From: Streptomyces himastatinicus ATCC 53653 | GTDB taxonomy: Bacteria > Actinomycetota > Actinomycetes > Streptomycetales > Streptomycetaceae | Direction: 5' to 3' | DNA length: 64,000 nt | Assembly: GCF_000158915.1 (NCBI RefSeq) | Contig: NZ_GG657754.1 | Location: 8,801,387 to 8,865,386, forward strand | Shown: piece after piece, positions 45,200 to 53,881 of the stretch | Layout: the number at the start of each line of letters is the position of its first letter | How positions within the stretch are numbered: the stretch's first letter is position 1 | Notes under the pieces: generated by a model | Told to the model about the DNA's origin: nothing | Database searches by the model: none | What the model saw: the letters and a program-made list of their open reading frames with translations, nothing else | Translations under genes and position numbers: made by a program

Positions 45200-46723
45200 T
45201 CAATAGGCCCCCTGCCCTTGGAGCACCGCACGCAGCGTCTTCCACAAGATCACTGTGTCCAGGGCGAGCGACCAGTCCTCCACGTACCGCAGGTCCAGCC
45301 GGACCGCCTCCTCCCACGGCAGGTCGCTGCGTCCGCTGATCTGCCACAGGCCGGTGAGCCCGGGCTTGACCAGCAGCCGCCGACGGATGTCCGGGCCGTA
45401 CGCGGCGGACTCCTCCGGTAACGGAGGCCGCGGGCCGACGAGCGACATCGAGCCGGTGAGCACGTTGAAAAGCTGCGGGAGCTCGTCGATCGAGTACCGG
45501 CGCAGCACCGCTCCCACCCGGGTCACCCGCGGATCCCGGCGGAGCTTGAACAGCAGTCCGGCGCCCTCGTTGCGGTCGGCCAGTTCGGCACGTGCGCGGT
45601 CAGCCCCGGCGACCATGGTGCGGAACTTGAGAATGGTGAACTCGCGGCCGTCCTTGCCGACCCTGCGCTGGCGGTAGAACACCCCGCCCCGACTGTCCAT
45701 CAGCACGAGCAGCCCGACGAGCACCATCAGCGGCGCGAACAGCATCAGCAGGATCGCTGAGCCCATCCGGTCGACGACCGCTTTGACCGCCCGGCGGCCC
45801 CCGGTGAAGGTCGGCATGCTGACCCGCAGCAGCGGGATCCCGAGCACCGCGTCGACGTGCAGCCGCGGGCCGGCCACCTCCATCAGTACGGGTGCCACGA
45901 CCATCTCGGTGTCGCTGCCCTCGAGGTTCCAGGCCAGCCGCTGCAACCGGTCCGGTGACCAGTGCGGGTCCGGTGTGACCGCGACGACACGGTAGCCGTC
46001 GTGGCGGACGTGCTTGGCGACGTCCGCCAGTCGGCCGACGACCCGCACTCCGTCCAGTTGGTCACCGTCGAGCCCGCGACCGTCCGTCGTGCACACCGCC
46101 TCCACCCGCCAGCCGAGGTGCGGGAACTTGCGGGTTCGGGTAATCAGGTCGCGCAGGGTGGCGGGGCTCCCGGCAGCGAGCACCGGTCGCAGGCACCGTC
46201 CGTCCTTGCGCTGTTTGTGCAGCCAGAGGCGCAGCAGATACCGCGCGGTCATGGTGATGAGGGCGATCGCGGGGATCGCGACGAAGATCCAGAGCTTGAT
46301 GTTGCGCGAGGTGAGGGCGATCCCGCCGAGCGCCAGGACGACGGTCGCCATGAACAGTGAGCGTCCGAGCCGGCGGAATTCCTCGGCGCCCTGGCCGAGC
46401 ACGGCCGGAGCCCATGACCGGCTCACCGCAAGCGCTCCCAGCACCAGCAGCTCGGTGCCGAAGGCGAGAATTCCCCACTTCTCGTGCCAGTTGGCCGCGT
46501 CCCGGGCCCCGAAGAAGTTGCCGATCGCCGCCACCACGCAGGCGGTGGCCACGGTATCGCTGGTGATCACGGTACGGCGGTAGCGCTGCTCCCAGTCGCT
46601 CGCGGGCCGGCTGATCGCCCCGTTCGCCGGACGACCGCCCGCCGATAAAAACGGGCTGGCTGATTCCCCCTGCTGCACAGACCCCCCCAGGTCGCCAGTG
46701 GGCTCGACGTGTTTGCTCCACAC
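45200..46723 (-). CDS. Priming sugar transferase (polyprenyl glycosylphosphotransferase)
   Basis: The protein has about 507 residues. The N-terminal half has four to five helices and a CoA-binding-like domain. The second half is the bacterial sugar transferase: GVFYRQRRVGKDGREFTILK, FNVLTGSMSLVGPRPPLPEE and LLVKPGLTGLWQISGRSDLP. It attaches the first sugar-1-phosphate to undecaprenyl phosphate. The start is GTG 46723 with GGGGGAG five nt upstream; an upstream extension would translate the GC-box repeats and is unlikely. This is the first gene of the operon, 73 nt before the dehydrogenase gene. Confidence 0.92.
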   Translation of the reverse strand: MWSKHVEPTGDLGGSVQQGESASPFLSAGGRPANGAISRPASDWEQRYRRTVITSDTVATACVVAAIGNFFGARDAANWHEKWGILAFGTELLVLGALAVSRSWAPAVLGQGAEEFRRLGRSLFMATVVLALGGIALTSRNIKLWIFVAIPAIALITMTARYLLRLWLHKQRKDGRCLRPVLAAGSPATLRDLITRTRKFPHLGWRVEAVCTTDGRGLDGDQLDGVRVVGRLADVAKHVRHDGYRVVAVTPDPHWSPDRLQRLAWNLEGSDTEMVVAPVLMEVAGPRLHVDAVLGIPLLRVSMPTFTGGRRAVKAVVDRMGSAILLMLFAPLMVLVGLLVLMDSRGGVFYRQRRVGKDGREFTILKFRTMVAGADRARAELADRNEGAGLLFKLRRDPRVTRVGAVLRRYSIDELPQLFNVLTGSMSLVGPRPPLPEESAAYGPDIRRRLLVKPGLTGLWQISGRSDLPWEEAVRLDLRYVEDWSLALDTVILWKTLRAVLQGQGAY

Positions 46724-46730
46724 GGTTTCT

Positions 46731-46829
46731 CCCCCCGGGGAGGCCCCCGCCCCCCGCACTGTTCCCCCTCGGGAGGCCCCCGCCCCCCGCGCCGCGCTGT
46801 TCCTCCCCTCGGGAGGCCCCCGCCCCCCG
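46731..46829 (-). repeat. Three identical 19-bp GC boxes in the exopolysaccharide leader
   Basis: The 19-bp sequence GGGAGGCCCCCGCCCCCCG occurs exactly at 46738-46756, 46771-46789 and 46811-46829 (spacing 33 and 40 bp). Copies two and three are also preceded by CTGTTCC-like sequence and CCCTC. They lie 15-110 bp upstream of the first gene's start. On the transcribed strand each reads as two long G runs, so G-quadruplex or protein binding sites are possible. An operator, leader-RNA element or slippage repeat cannot be told apart here. Confidence 0.7.
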
Positions 46830-47230
46830 GCGGATGACATCCCCGATATTGCAGCGCTACTTGGACACCCAACCCAGACGGGAGCGGACTCGCATGTCCT
46901 GCCGGACTCTTGAGGTGCGCCGGAACCCGTCGAAACCCCGGGTGCTCCCCACACCCCAAGGCCCCTCTCGGGCTCCAGGAATTGATCACCCCCACGTCTG
47001 GCGCCGGGAACGAGCCTGCTGGCTGTCCGTAGCGCCGGACCTGAAGATCATTATTTGTCGCTCGTGTCCAAACATGTGAAGCACGGGTCAATCTAGAACA
47101 TGAGGGCCGGTCTGAAGAAGAGATGTGTGTAATTTGTGCTCAACCTTTGAAGCCGGCTCCACCCAGCGGTGACTTCCTACGGGGGCCTTGGCGACAAAGA
47201 CATGCCGTGTGACCTGCGGTGACGGGAGTT
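46830..47230 (-). promoter_or_regulatory. Likely promoter region of the exopolysaccharide operon
   Basis: No gene is visible in this stretch. 47040-47150 is strikingly A/T-rich compared with the rest of the window (AAATAATGATC, CAAATTACACACATC and TCTAGATTGACC on the minus strand). That is what a promoter region in such a genome looks like. I could not fix a -35/-10 pair: TTGACC is present near 47090 but lacks a good partner. Confidence 0.45.
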
Positions 47231-47260
47231 CTCGGGGCTGCCGGCACCGGCACCCCCGAG
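47231..47260 (-). terminator. Strong hairpin between LuxR gene and exopolysaccharide operon
   Basis: CTCGGGG (47231-47237) pairs with CCCCGAG (47254-47260) and, inside, TGCCGG pairs with CCGGCA around a two-base loop with one C-C mismatch. It lies 210 nt beyond the regulator's stop. It would keep regulator transcripts from running into the exopolysaccharide leader. Confidence 0.55.
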
Positions 47261-47472
47261 GTGTCCCCCCAACTGCCGACTGGGCCGCGCTTAAAGGCCT
47301 GTCCGGTCGCGCCGCACCCCGACGGTGCGTGCCGGGCGGCGGTCGGACCCGTCGGCCACCGTTGCCGGGGGCGCGCGTTCCTCCGCTGGACCTCGGTGAC
47401 AGGGCTGGGTGCTTCCGGTTCGTCCCGACGCCGCCGCAAAGCCCACAGTCCAACGCGTTCGTCCGCTTCCCG

Positions 47473-48786
47473 TCAGCAGGTACCGGCCGGGCGGCAGTCG
47501 ACGGCCGCGCGCGGCGGCCACGCCTGCGGATCGAGGATGCCCAGTACATACGCCCGGCTGACCAGCGCCAGCCGGGTCGGTGCCGCCAGCAACTCCCGCA
47601 GCCGGCCGAGGTGGTAGTCCAGGGTCTGCCGGGAGAGCCGGAGCGAGGCGGCGATCTCGTTGTTGCCGTGCCCGGCGGACAGCAGGGTGAGGATGCGCAA
47701 CTGCGCCGCGGTGAGCGGTGGCAGCGGCGGGTGCGGCAGGGTGTGGTGGGGCAGTACCGCCCAGACGCCGCGGGCCCGCCGTGAGCCGCTGCTGACGGCG
47801 GTGAGCAGCACCCGGGCCCGCCACTCGTCGCCCCGGGCGTCGAGGAAGACCGCGGAGGTCTGGAACCGGCGCCGGCGCCGGTTCACCAGATCCCGCCAGG
47901 CGTGGCGCAGTCCGGCCAGATCGTCGGCGGGGGCCAGATAGCGGTGGGCTGGGCGGCCGAGCAGATCGGGCACATGGACCCGGAGCAGTTCCGCGGCCGA
48001 GGCGCTGACCCGGCGTATCCGGCCGCCCGGCGAGAGCAGGGCGCAGGGCAGACCGCTGTGTTCGCTGAGCGCCTGGAGGTCCTCCTCGGCGGCGCGCCGC
48101 CGGCTCAGGGCGAGGGTGTAGTCGGTGATGTCGATGTAGATCCCGGCCACACAGGTCCGGCCACCCTCGGCCACCGGGAAGCGGTGGCCGACCGCGCGCC
48201 CGGGTGAGCCGTCGGGGCGGTGGTAGCCGATGGTGTGCCGTACCGGCTTGTCCGAGCTGAGCACCTGCCGGTCCAGGGTCTGGAAGGTCGCCACGTCCTC
48301 GGGGGCGTCGACATCGGTGACGCTGCTGCCGATCACGGCGTCGGGGGTGGTGCCGTACAGATGGGCGTAGGCGTGGTTGGCCCACAGGTAGCGGCCGTGG
48401 GCGTCGCGGATGAACGCCGCGGCGGGCGCGAAGTCGGCGAAGTCGGTGAACGCGGCGTAGCCGTGGCGGCCGAGCTCCAGGGCGCTGATGTCCACCGCGA
48501 GCCCGCTGACCCCGCCGCGGGCGTCACCGGCCAGTCGGCCGGGACAGGAGGTGACGTCGAACAGCCGCCCGCCGAACCGGACCTGGCGGCGGTCGATCCC
48601 CGACTCCCGGCCCTCGGCGGCCGCCCCTTCCCGCGCGGCGGCGGCCGCGCCGCCGAGGGTGTCGACGAACCGCTGTGCGGTGCCGGGGTCATGGAAGGCG
48701 CCCCCGCCGCAGTTGACGATGCGCAGCCGCTCATCGGCTTCCCACCATGACACGGGCATGTGCTCGAGCAGCGTACTCAGGCCCAT
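47473..48786 (-). CDS. PAS domain LuxR-type transcriptional regulator
   Basis: The regulator has about 437 residues. Residues 1-100 form a PAS-like module (LEHMPVSWWEADERLRIVNC). A second PAS follows (AAAFIRDAHGRYLWANHAYA, RHTIGYHRPDGSPGRAVGH), then a third (LPCALLSPGGRIRRVSASAA). The C-terminal LuxR HTH is PPLTAAQLRILTLLSAGHGN followed by NEIAASLRLSRQTLDYHLGR. No receiver domain is present. ATG 48786 is used; GTG 48795 would add three residues. It is divergent from the ATP-grasp/dikinase/MFS operon, with a perfect palindrome between them, so it probably controls that operon and itself in response to a small ligand. Confidence 0.88.
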   Translation of the reverse strand: MGLSTLLEHMPVSWWEADERLRIVNCGGGAFHDPGTAQRFVDTLGGAAAAAREGAAAEGRESGIDRRQVRFGGRLFDVTSCPGRLAGDARGGVSGLAVDISALELGRHGYAAFTDFADFAPAAAFIRDAHGRYLWANHAYAHLYGTTPDAVIGSSVTDVDAPEDVATFQTLDRQVLSSDKPVRHTIGYHRPDGSPGRAVGHRFPVAEGGRTCVAGIYIDITDYTLALSRRRAAEEDLQALSEHSGLPCALLSPGGRIRRVSASAAELLRVHVPDLLGRPAHRYLAPADDLAGLRHAWRDLVNRRRRRFQTSAVFLDARGDEWRARVLLTAVSSGSRRARGVWAVLPHHTLPHPPLPPLTAAQLRILTLLSAGHGNNEIAASLRLSRQTLDYHLGRLRELLAAPTRLALVSRAYVLGILDPQAWPPRAAVDCRPAGTC

Positions 48787-48795
48787 ATAGGACAC

Positions 48796-49111
48796 CAGCC
48801 GCCTTCCGGTCCGGCCTCCGGATACGGACCGCCGAAGGCATGGCTAAGGATTGCCCAGGCCCCGCGCTCACATGCGGCGTAACCAGCCGGAACGCAAAAG
48901 GGGCCGAAAAGGGCTGAAACCCATGCCGACGGCCTCGCTCACCGTGAATCCCTCGTGACACTCAGGCATTTGCCTGAGTGCCCACCCCCGATTCGAGGGG
49001 TAGGCGTCATGCCCGACTGGTTCGCTTGACGGGCCCGGATCGCGGCGGATGTGCCGGCCCGCCGGTTTTCGCTGAGTCGTCGGGAAACTCTGAACCGAGG
49101 AGTCGTTATCT
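48796..49111. promoter_or_regulatory. Divergent control region of the PAS-LuxR regulator and ATP-grasp operon
   Basis: This 316-bp gap contains no gene. CGGTCCG and CGGACCG (48807-48831) form a 7-bp inverted repeat near the regulator start. The main element is the 22-bp palindrome at 48959-48980, described separately. GAGGAG at about 49098-49103 is the ribosome binding site of the ATP-grasp gene. Confidence 0.5.
48959..48980. promoter_or_regulatory. Perfect 10-2-10 palindrome, probable LuxR operator
   Basis: CACTCAGGCA (48959-48968), TT, then TGCCTGAGTG (48971-48980) is a perfect inverted repeat about 130 bp before the ATP-grasp start and 170 bp from the regulator start. The centre (GGCATTTGCC within CT...AG) resembles in layout the CTVGGGAWWTCCCBAG sites of PAS-LuxR activators such as PimM. 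An RNA hairpin is an alternative, but no gene ends here, so an operator is more likely. Confidence 0.65.
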
Positions 49112-50494
49112 GTGAGTAAGGTGCTGTTTGTCTACGCCAAGGGTGGGCCGCCGCTGGAATACGCGCTGTCCCGGGTCGCCGCGAAGGCCGAAGTGCATCT
49201 GCTCGAGCTCAGTCCCCTTCCGCCCTCCGCCCACGAGGTGGTCACCCGGCTGTGCGCCTCGGTGGTCGCCCCCGTGGACACCGCGTCCCAGGACCTCGTC
49301 GCGCTCATCACGGCTCAGGCACAGGCCGTCGGTGCCGACGCGGTGTTCACCCCGTCCGAGTACGCCGTGGTGGCGGTGGCCGACGCCTGCGAGCGGCTGG
49401 GTCTCGCCGGGGCCGGTGCGCACTGCGTGCTGGCCCGGGACAAGCGGATGATGCGCCGCACCTGGGATGCGCACGGGGTGTCCCAGCCACGGTTCCGCTC
49501 CGTGGCCACCGAGCGCGATCTGCACGAGGCCGCGGCCGAGTTGCCGTACCCGATGCTGATGAAGGCGGCCTGGAGCGCCGGGTCCACCGCCCATCAGATC
49601 CTGCGCGGCCCGGAGGACATCGCGCCCGCCTGGGCCCGGGCCCGTGAGGTGATGGAGGAGTCCGCCCGCCAGGGCTACGCCGAGCTCCATGTGGCCGGGG
49701 CGGACGCCGACTTCCTCGTCGAGGAGATCGTGACGGGCACGGCCGGGGACTGGTTCGAGGAGCCGGGCTGGGGCGACTACGTCAGCGTCGAGGGCGTCGT
49801 GGCCGAGGGCGTCCATCACCCGGTGTGCCTGAGCGGGCGGATGCCCACCGTCGAGCCGTTCACCGAGCGCGCCGGGATCACCCCAGCCCTGCTCCCCGAG
49901 GACGCCCAGCACAAGGTGGTGGAGCTGGCGACGGCCGCCGTGGACGCGCTCGGCCTGCGCACCTGCGGCACCCACACCGAGATCAAGCTGGGCGCCGACG
50001 GACGGATGTGGGTCATCGAGACCGCTGCCAGGTTCGGCGGCGCGATGACCGTCCCCCAGATCGAGGAGGTCTTCGGGGTGGACGTCATCGGCATGCTCAT
50101 CGACCGGCTGCTCGGCCGCGAGGTCGACTGGCCCGCTCCGGGGCCCGGTTCGGTGCTGGGCGCAGCGGACGCCAAGGGCGCGGCCGGCTCGCTGGTGGTG
50201 CTGGCCGTGGACGGCTCCGGCGCGCCGTGGCCGGACCGGCGGCTGTGGGACTTCGACGCCGTCCAGCGCTCCGGACTGATCTCCACCGGGGCACGGCTGA
50301 CGAAGGTGGCCGAGCACTCGCTGCCGGACGGCACCCCGGTGCCGGTCTACGACCCGGCGGCGGGCGCGAACACCATGGCAGCGCTGTGTCTGCTGGTGGC
50401 CGACGATCCGGTCACGGTGATACGTGACTTCGAAAGGCTCAACGACGCGCTGCCCACCGCCCTGCCGCCCGTCCCGGCCACCGGGAGGCCGTGA
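49112..50494 (+). CDS. ATP-grasp domain carboxylate ligase
   Basis: The enzyme has 460 residues and starts at GTG 49112 (MSKVLFVYAKGGPPLEYALS). The ATP-grasp fold is visible in HCVLARDKRMMRRTWDAHGV (entry to the A subdomain), YPMLMKAAWSAGSTAHQI, FLVEEIVTGTAGDW (hinge) and THTEIKLGADGRMWVIETAA followed by RFGGAM (the Mg/ATP-binding E...N-like site). Family members couple carboxylates to amines via acyl-phosphate, for example dipeptide-forming L-amino acid ligases. Its stop overlaps the dikinase start (ATGA), and an MFS gene follows, the same ligase-plus-exporter pattern as bacilysin-type genes. Substrates are unknown. Confidence 0.88.
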   Translation: MSKVLFVYAKGGPPLEYALSRVAAKAEVHLLELSPLPPSAHEVVTRLCASVVAPVDTASQDLVALITAQAQAVGADAVFTPSEYAVVAVADACERLGLAGAGAHCVLARDKRMMRRTWDAHGVSQPRFRSVATERDLHEAAAELPYPMLMKAAWSAGSTAHQILRGPEDIAPAWARAREVMEESARQGYAELHVAGADADFLVEEIVTGTAGDWFEEPGWGDYVSVEGVVAEGVHHPVCLSGRMPTVEPFTERAGITPALLPEDAQHKVVELATAAVDALGLRTCGTHTEIKLGADGRMWVIETAARFGGAMTVPQIEEVFGVDVIGMLIDRLLGREVDWPAPGPGSVLGAADAKGAAGSLVVLAVDGSGAPWPDRRLWDFDAVQRSGLISTGARLTKVAEHSLPDGTPVPVYDPAAGANTMAALCLLVADDPVTVIRDFERLNDALPTALPPVPATGRP

Positions 50495-52509
50495 TGACCG
50501 GAATCAGCGTGTTTCCGAGCCCGGCCACCGCGCCCGGCACCGATGCCACCGTGGTCGGCGAGAACCTGTCGCTGCCGCTGTTCCGGTCGCTGTCCGGAGT
50601 GCTTGCCGGACACCCGTATCTGAAGGTGGTGGTCGACCGCACCGAGCACACCTGGCATCTGCTGGACACCGCCGTCCACCCCTTCCACGTCAACTATGTG
50701 GCCACCCGCATCCTCGGGATGGGCCTGGACGAACTCGACGCCCGACTCGACGTGTTCAATGCCTCGGTGTACACCGACCCCGGCCGCCGCTTCCTGCTCG
50801 GTGTGCTGTCGCTGCACGCCGACGAGGACACCGAGGGCCGGGACCGGCCGTTCCTGGTGCTGGAGACCACCGAGGCCGACACCATGGACGGCCCCTTGCT
50901 CCAGGAGTTCTACGATTTCGTCCGGGAGCGGGTGGACGGGCGGCTGCCGTTGCTGCTGAAACCCGCCAACCACGGCCAGGAGGCGGCGCTCGCCCCCGTG
51001 AGCGACGTAACGCTGCCGCGCATCCTCAGCCACGAGCTGTTCGTCAGCCGCCCCCGCACCCCGCTGAACACCGGGGAGGCCACCGGCCGGCTGCGCTGGT
51101 TCGCCTCGCTCGAGGAGTACCGCGCGCACGCCGCGGACCTCGGCTGGTCGGACATCGTGGCCATGGACTGTCTGCCCGACGATGTGCCACGGGTGGCCGG
51201 ATTCATCAACGCCGCCCCCATCACCCCGCTGTCCCACACCAATGTGCTGGCCTCCGGCTGGGGCATCCCGAACGCCATCGTGCGCGACATGGCCCGGCTG
51301 GTGGAGTCGGAGGAGCTGGACGGGGCGTGGGTGTGCTACCGGGTCCAGGACGACGAGGTGAGCCTGGTCCGGCTGCACGAGGTCCCGGAGCTGGACGAAC
51401 CCGCGTGGCACCAGCAGCGGATCCGGCTGGAGCCGCCGCTGCTGGAGGACATCCCCGTCCTGGAACTGCGCCGGCTGCGCCGCGAGGACCGGGACCGCTA
51501 CGGCACCAAGGCCGCCAATCTCGGTGAACTCCACCATGTGCTGGACAGCCGCACCGCCGATCTCACCGCTTTCTACGGCCGCGCCCGGCCGCCCCGGAAG
51601 GATCTGTACGGCCATCTCGCCTCCCGGCTGGCCGCGTCCGCCGATCCCGAGGCGCTGCGCCAGGCGGCCTCGGAGTTCGTGGCGGCCACCGTCACCGCGC
51701 CCGACGGCGTGGCGCTGCCGTTCGCCCTCCAGCACCGCTTCCTGATCTCCTCGCCCGCTCTGCAACAGGGCATCGGCAAGCTGAAGATGGCGCTGGAGCT
51801 GGGAGCCACCGATGTGCTGGACCCGCTGTGCCTGAGCCTCCAGCAGCTGGTGCGCGGCACCCCGGTGCCGGAGGATGTGGCCGCGCGGATCACCGGCCCG
51901 TTCGCGGACCGGGTCGGCCGCAAGCGGCTGGTGGTGCGGTCCTCCTCCAACGCCGAGGACCTGCCCGGCTTTTCCGCCGCCGGGGTCTACGACTCCATCA
52001 CCACGGTGCACGGCACGGACGAACTCCTCGACGCCGTCCGGCAGGTGTGGGCCTCGCTGGTGTCGCCGCGCAGTGTCCGGCTCCGTCACGAGGCGGGCAT
52101 CTCCCTGGACGACACCTACATGGGCGTGATCGTGCAGGAGTACACCCCGGCCGAACTCGGCGGGGTGCTGGTCACCCGCAACCCCACGCGGCGCGAGGAC
52201 TTCCGCAACGTCTACATCAACTGCACGCCCGGTTCGCCCGAGAGCGTCGTCGACGGCACCGCGCTGCCGTTGCAGTACCTCTACAACACCGTGGAGGGCG
52301 GGGGCCGCACCGTGGACCTCGGCTCTTCGGTTGAGGATCTGCCGTCCCCGGCCCGGGCGCGGCTGGCGGATCTCGCGCTCACCGGGCGGCTGCTCCAGTC
52401 GCACTTCGCGGACGATCCGGATGATCCGGACGACCCGCTGGACATCGAGTGGCTGATGACCGAAGAGGGCGGTTTCAAGCTGGTCCAGCTCCGCCCGTAC
52501 GCGCTGTGA
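50491..52509 (+). CDS. PEP-synthase-like dikinase with GWD-type domain order
   Basis: The protein has 672 residues. Residues 1-200 are not recognised. A phosphohistidine swivelling domain follows: AGFINAAPITPLSHTNVLAS then GWGIPNAIVRDM, with His249 in the position of the phosphoryl carrier. The ATP-binding PPDK_N domain occupies the C-terminal half (YGTKAANLGELH, VVRSSSNAEDLPGFSAAGVY, YMGVIVQEYTPAELGGVLVT and the closing VQLRPYAL). In PEP synthase and PPDK the ATP domain comes first and a PEP-binding barrel ends the protein. Here the order is reversed and there is no barrel, as in glucan/phosphoglucan water dikinases. It may phosphorylate a small molecule, giving AMP and Pi. The ATP-grasp and MFS genes overlap it on either side. 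Confidence 0.85.
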   Translation: MMTGISVFPSPATAPGTDATVVGENLSLPLFRSLSGVLAGHPYLKVVVDRTEHTWHLLDTAVHPFHVNYVATRILGMGLDELDARLDVFNASVYTDPGRRFLLGVLSLHADEDTEGRDRPFLVLETTEADTMDGPLLQEFYDFVRERVDGRLPLLLKPANHGQEAALAPVSDVTLPRILSHELFVSRPRTPLNTGEATGRLRWFASLEEYRAHAADLGWSDIVAMDCLPDDVPRVAGFINAAPITPLSHTNVLASGWGIPNAIVRDMARLVESEELDGAWVCYRVQDDEVSLVRLHEVPELDEPAWHQQRIRLEPPLLEDIPVLELRRLRREDRDRYGTKAANLGELHHVLDSRTADLTAFYGRARPPRKDLYGHLASRLAASADPEALRQAASEFVAATVTAPDGVALPFALQHRFLISSPALQQGIGKLKMALELGATDVLDPLCLSLQQLVRGTPVPEDVAARITGPFADRVGRKRLVVRSSSNAEDLPGFSAAGVYDSITTVHGTDELLDAVRQVWASLVSPRSVRLRHEAGISLDDTYMGVIVQEYTPAELGGVLVTRNPTRREDFRNVYINCTPGSPESVVDGTALPLQYLYNTVEGGGRTVDLGSSVEDLPSPARARLADLALTGRLLQSHFADDPDDPDDPLDIEWLMTEEGGFKLVQLRPYAL

Positions 52510-53798
52510 AGGGCCGTGTGCCGTTCCTCCGCCGCTCCCCGGCGGAGGGACGGACCCCGCTCACCGCCGGGGCACGCCGGGTCATCGCCCTCAACAACGG
52601 TTTCCAGCTGCTGTTCAACCTGCTGTGGTGGATGCCGGTCTTCTACGCCTACCAGCGGCAGGCCGGGCTCTCGGACGCGCAGATCTTCGGCATCCAGTCC
52701 CTCTACTACATCGCGTTCTGCCTGTTCGAGATCCCGACGGGCCTGGTGGCCGACCGGATCGGCGCCCGCAACTGTCTGCGCGCGGGCGCCGTGGTGATGA
52801 CCGCGGCGAACCTGGTCCCGGTTCTTTCCCCCGACTACACCGGCTTCCTGGTGCACTTCCTCGCCATCGCCGCGGGCCGCTCCCTCACCTCCGGGGCGGC
52901 CAGCGCCTACCTCTACGACGCACTGCACGCGGAGGGCGCGGACGACCACTATCTGCGCGCCGAGGGCAACGCGCGGGCGCTCGGGCTGGCCGCGAAGGTG
53001 ATGTGCTGGCCCCTGGTGGGCCCCCTGATGGCGCTGTCCCGGCCCACCCCGTACCTCCTCAGCGCGGTCAGCGCCGGGGCGTCACTGGCCTGTGCCATGG
53101 CCCTGCCCCGGCTGGCCGGCGCGGAGTCGGGGACACGCCGGTCGGGGGTGTGGCGGGAGGCCGGGCGGGCGCTGCGCGGGCTGCGCGGCTCCCCGTGGCT
53201 GGCCCTGGTGATGGTGCAGGGCGTGGCAGTCTTCACGCTCTCCCGGATCTGCCAGGTGAACCTGTTCCAGCCGATCCTGATCGACCAGGGCATCCCGGAG
53301 CCCTCGCACGGCAGTGTGCTGGCGGCGGTGACGGTGGCCGAGGCCGTGGGCGCGGCCCGGCCGCAGTGGCTGGGCCGCAAGCTGAAACCGCTGACGCTGG
53401 TGTCCGTCCTGAGCCTGGCGATGGCGGTGTCCCTGGCCGGGATCACCCTCGGCGGGCCGATGGCGGCGGTGGCGCTGCTCTGCCTGTTCTCGGCGGTCAC
53501 CGGCTTCGCGTATCCGATCCAGCGCAAACTGGTGAACGACGCGGTGCCACCGGGCGCTCCGCGCGCCACCCTGCTGTCGGTGGAGAGCATCATCGACCGC
53601 GCGGTGTGCGCCCTGGTGGCGGTGGCTGCGGGCGCGTACCTCTCGGCGGGCCGGATGGACGCGTTGCTGTGGCACAGCGCCGCCGTGACCGCTGCGGTGA
53701 TGCTCGCGGTGCACCTGGCCGTGCTGATCGGATGCCCCCGCCCACCACGGGCAGCCCGCGAGGAGCGTCAGGAGGCCGTCGGGCACGCACGAACGTGA
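52506..53798 (+). CDS. MFS transporter
   Basis: This major facilitator protein has about 430 residues and starts at GTG 52506, overlapping the dikinase stop by 4 nt. RVIALNNGFQLLFNLLWWMP opens helix 1, and FGIQSLYYIAFCLFEIPTGL then VADRIGARNCLRAG gives the loop 2-3 signature. About 11-12 helices follow. As the third gene of the ATP-grasp/dikinase operon it probably exports, or takes up, the product. A clean terminator follows at 53882. Confidence 0.88.
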   Translation: MKGRVPFLRRSPAEGRTPLTAGARRVIALNNGFQLLFNLLWWMPVFYAYQRQAGLSDAQIFGIQSLYYIAFCLFEIPTGLVADRIGARNCLRAGAVVMTAANLVPVLSPDYTGFLVHFLAIAAGRSLTSGAASAYLYDALHAEGADDHYLRAEGNARALGLAAKVMCWPLVGPLMALSRPTPYLLSAVSAGASLACAMALPRLAGAESGTRRSGVWREAGRALRGLRGSPWLALVMVQGVAVFTLSRICQVNLFQPILIDQGIPEPSHGSVLAAVTVAEAVGAARPQWLGRKLKPLTLVSVLSLAMAVSLAGITLGGPMAAVALLCLFSAVTGFAYPIQRKLVNDAVPPGAPRATLLSVESIIDRAVCALVAVAAGAYLSAGRMDALLWHSAAVTAAVMLAVHLAVLIGCPRPPRAAREERQEAVGHART

Positions 53799-53881
53799 TA
53801 TCGGGCCAGTGAGGGTGCCAACGACGCCACCTCCCGCCCCAAGCTGATCGCCTGGGCCGTCAACGGCACCCCTCTGTCGTC

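Noticed and set aside
46724-46954. N-terminal extension of the priming sugar transferase through the GC boxes
   Set aside because: The extension encodes Gly/Ala/Arg repeats derived from the DNA repeats, whereas GTG 46723 has a good ribosome binding site.
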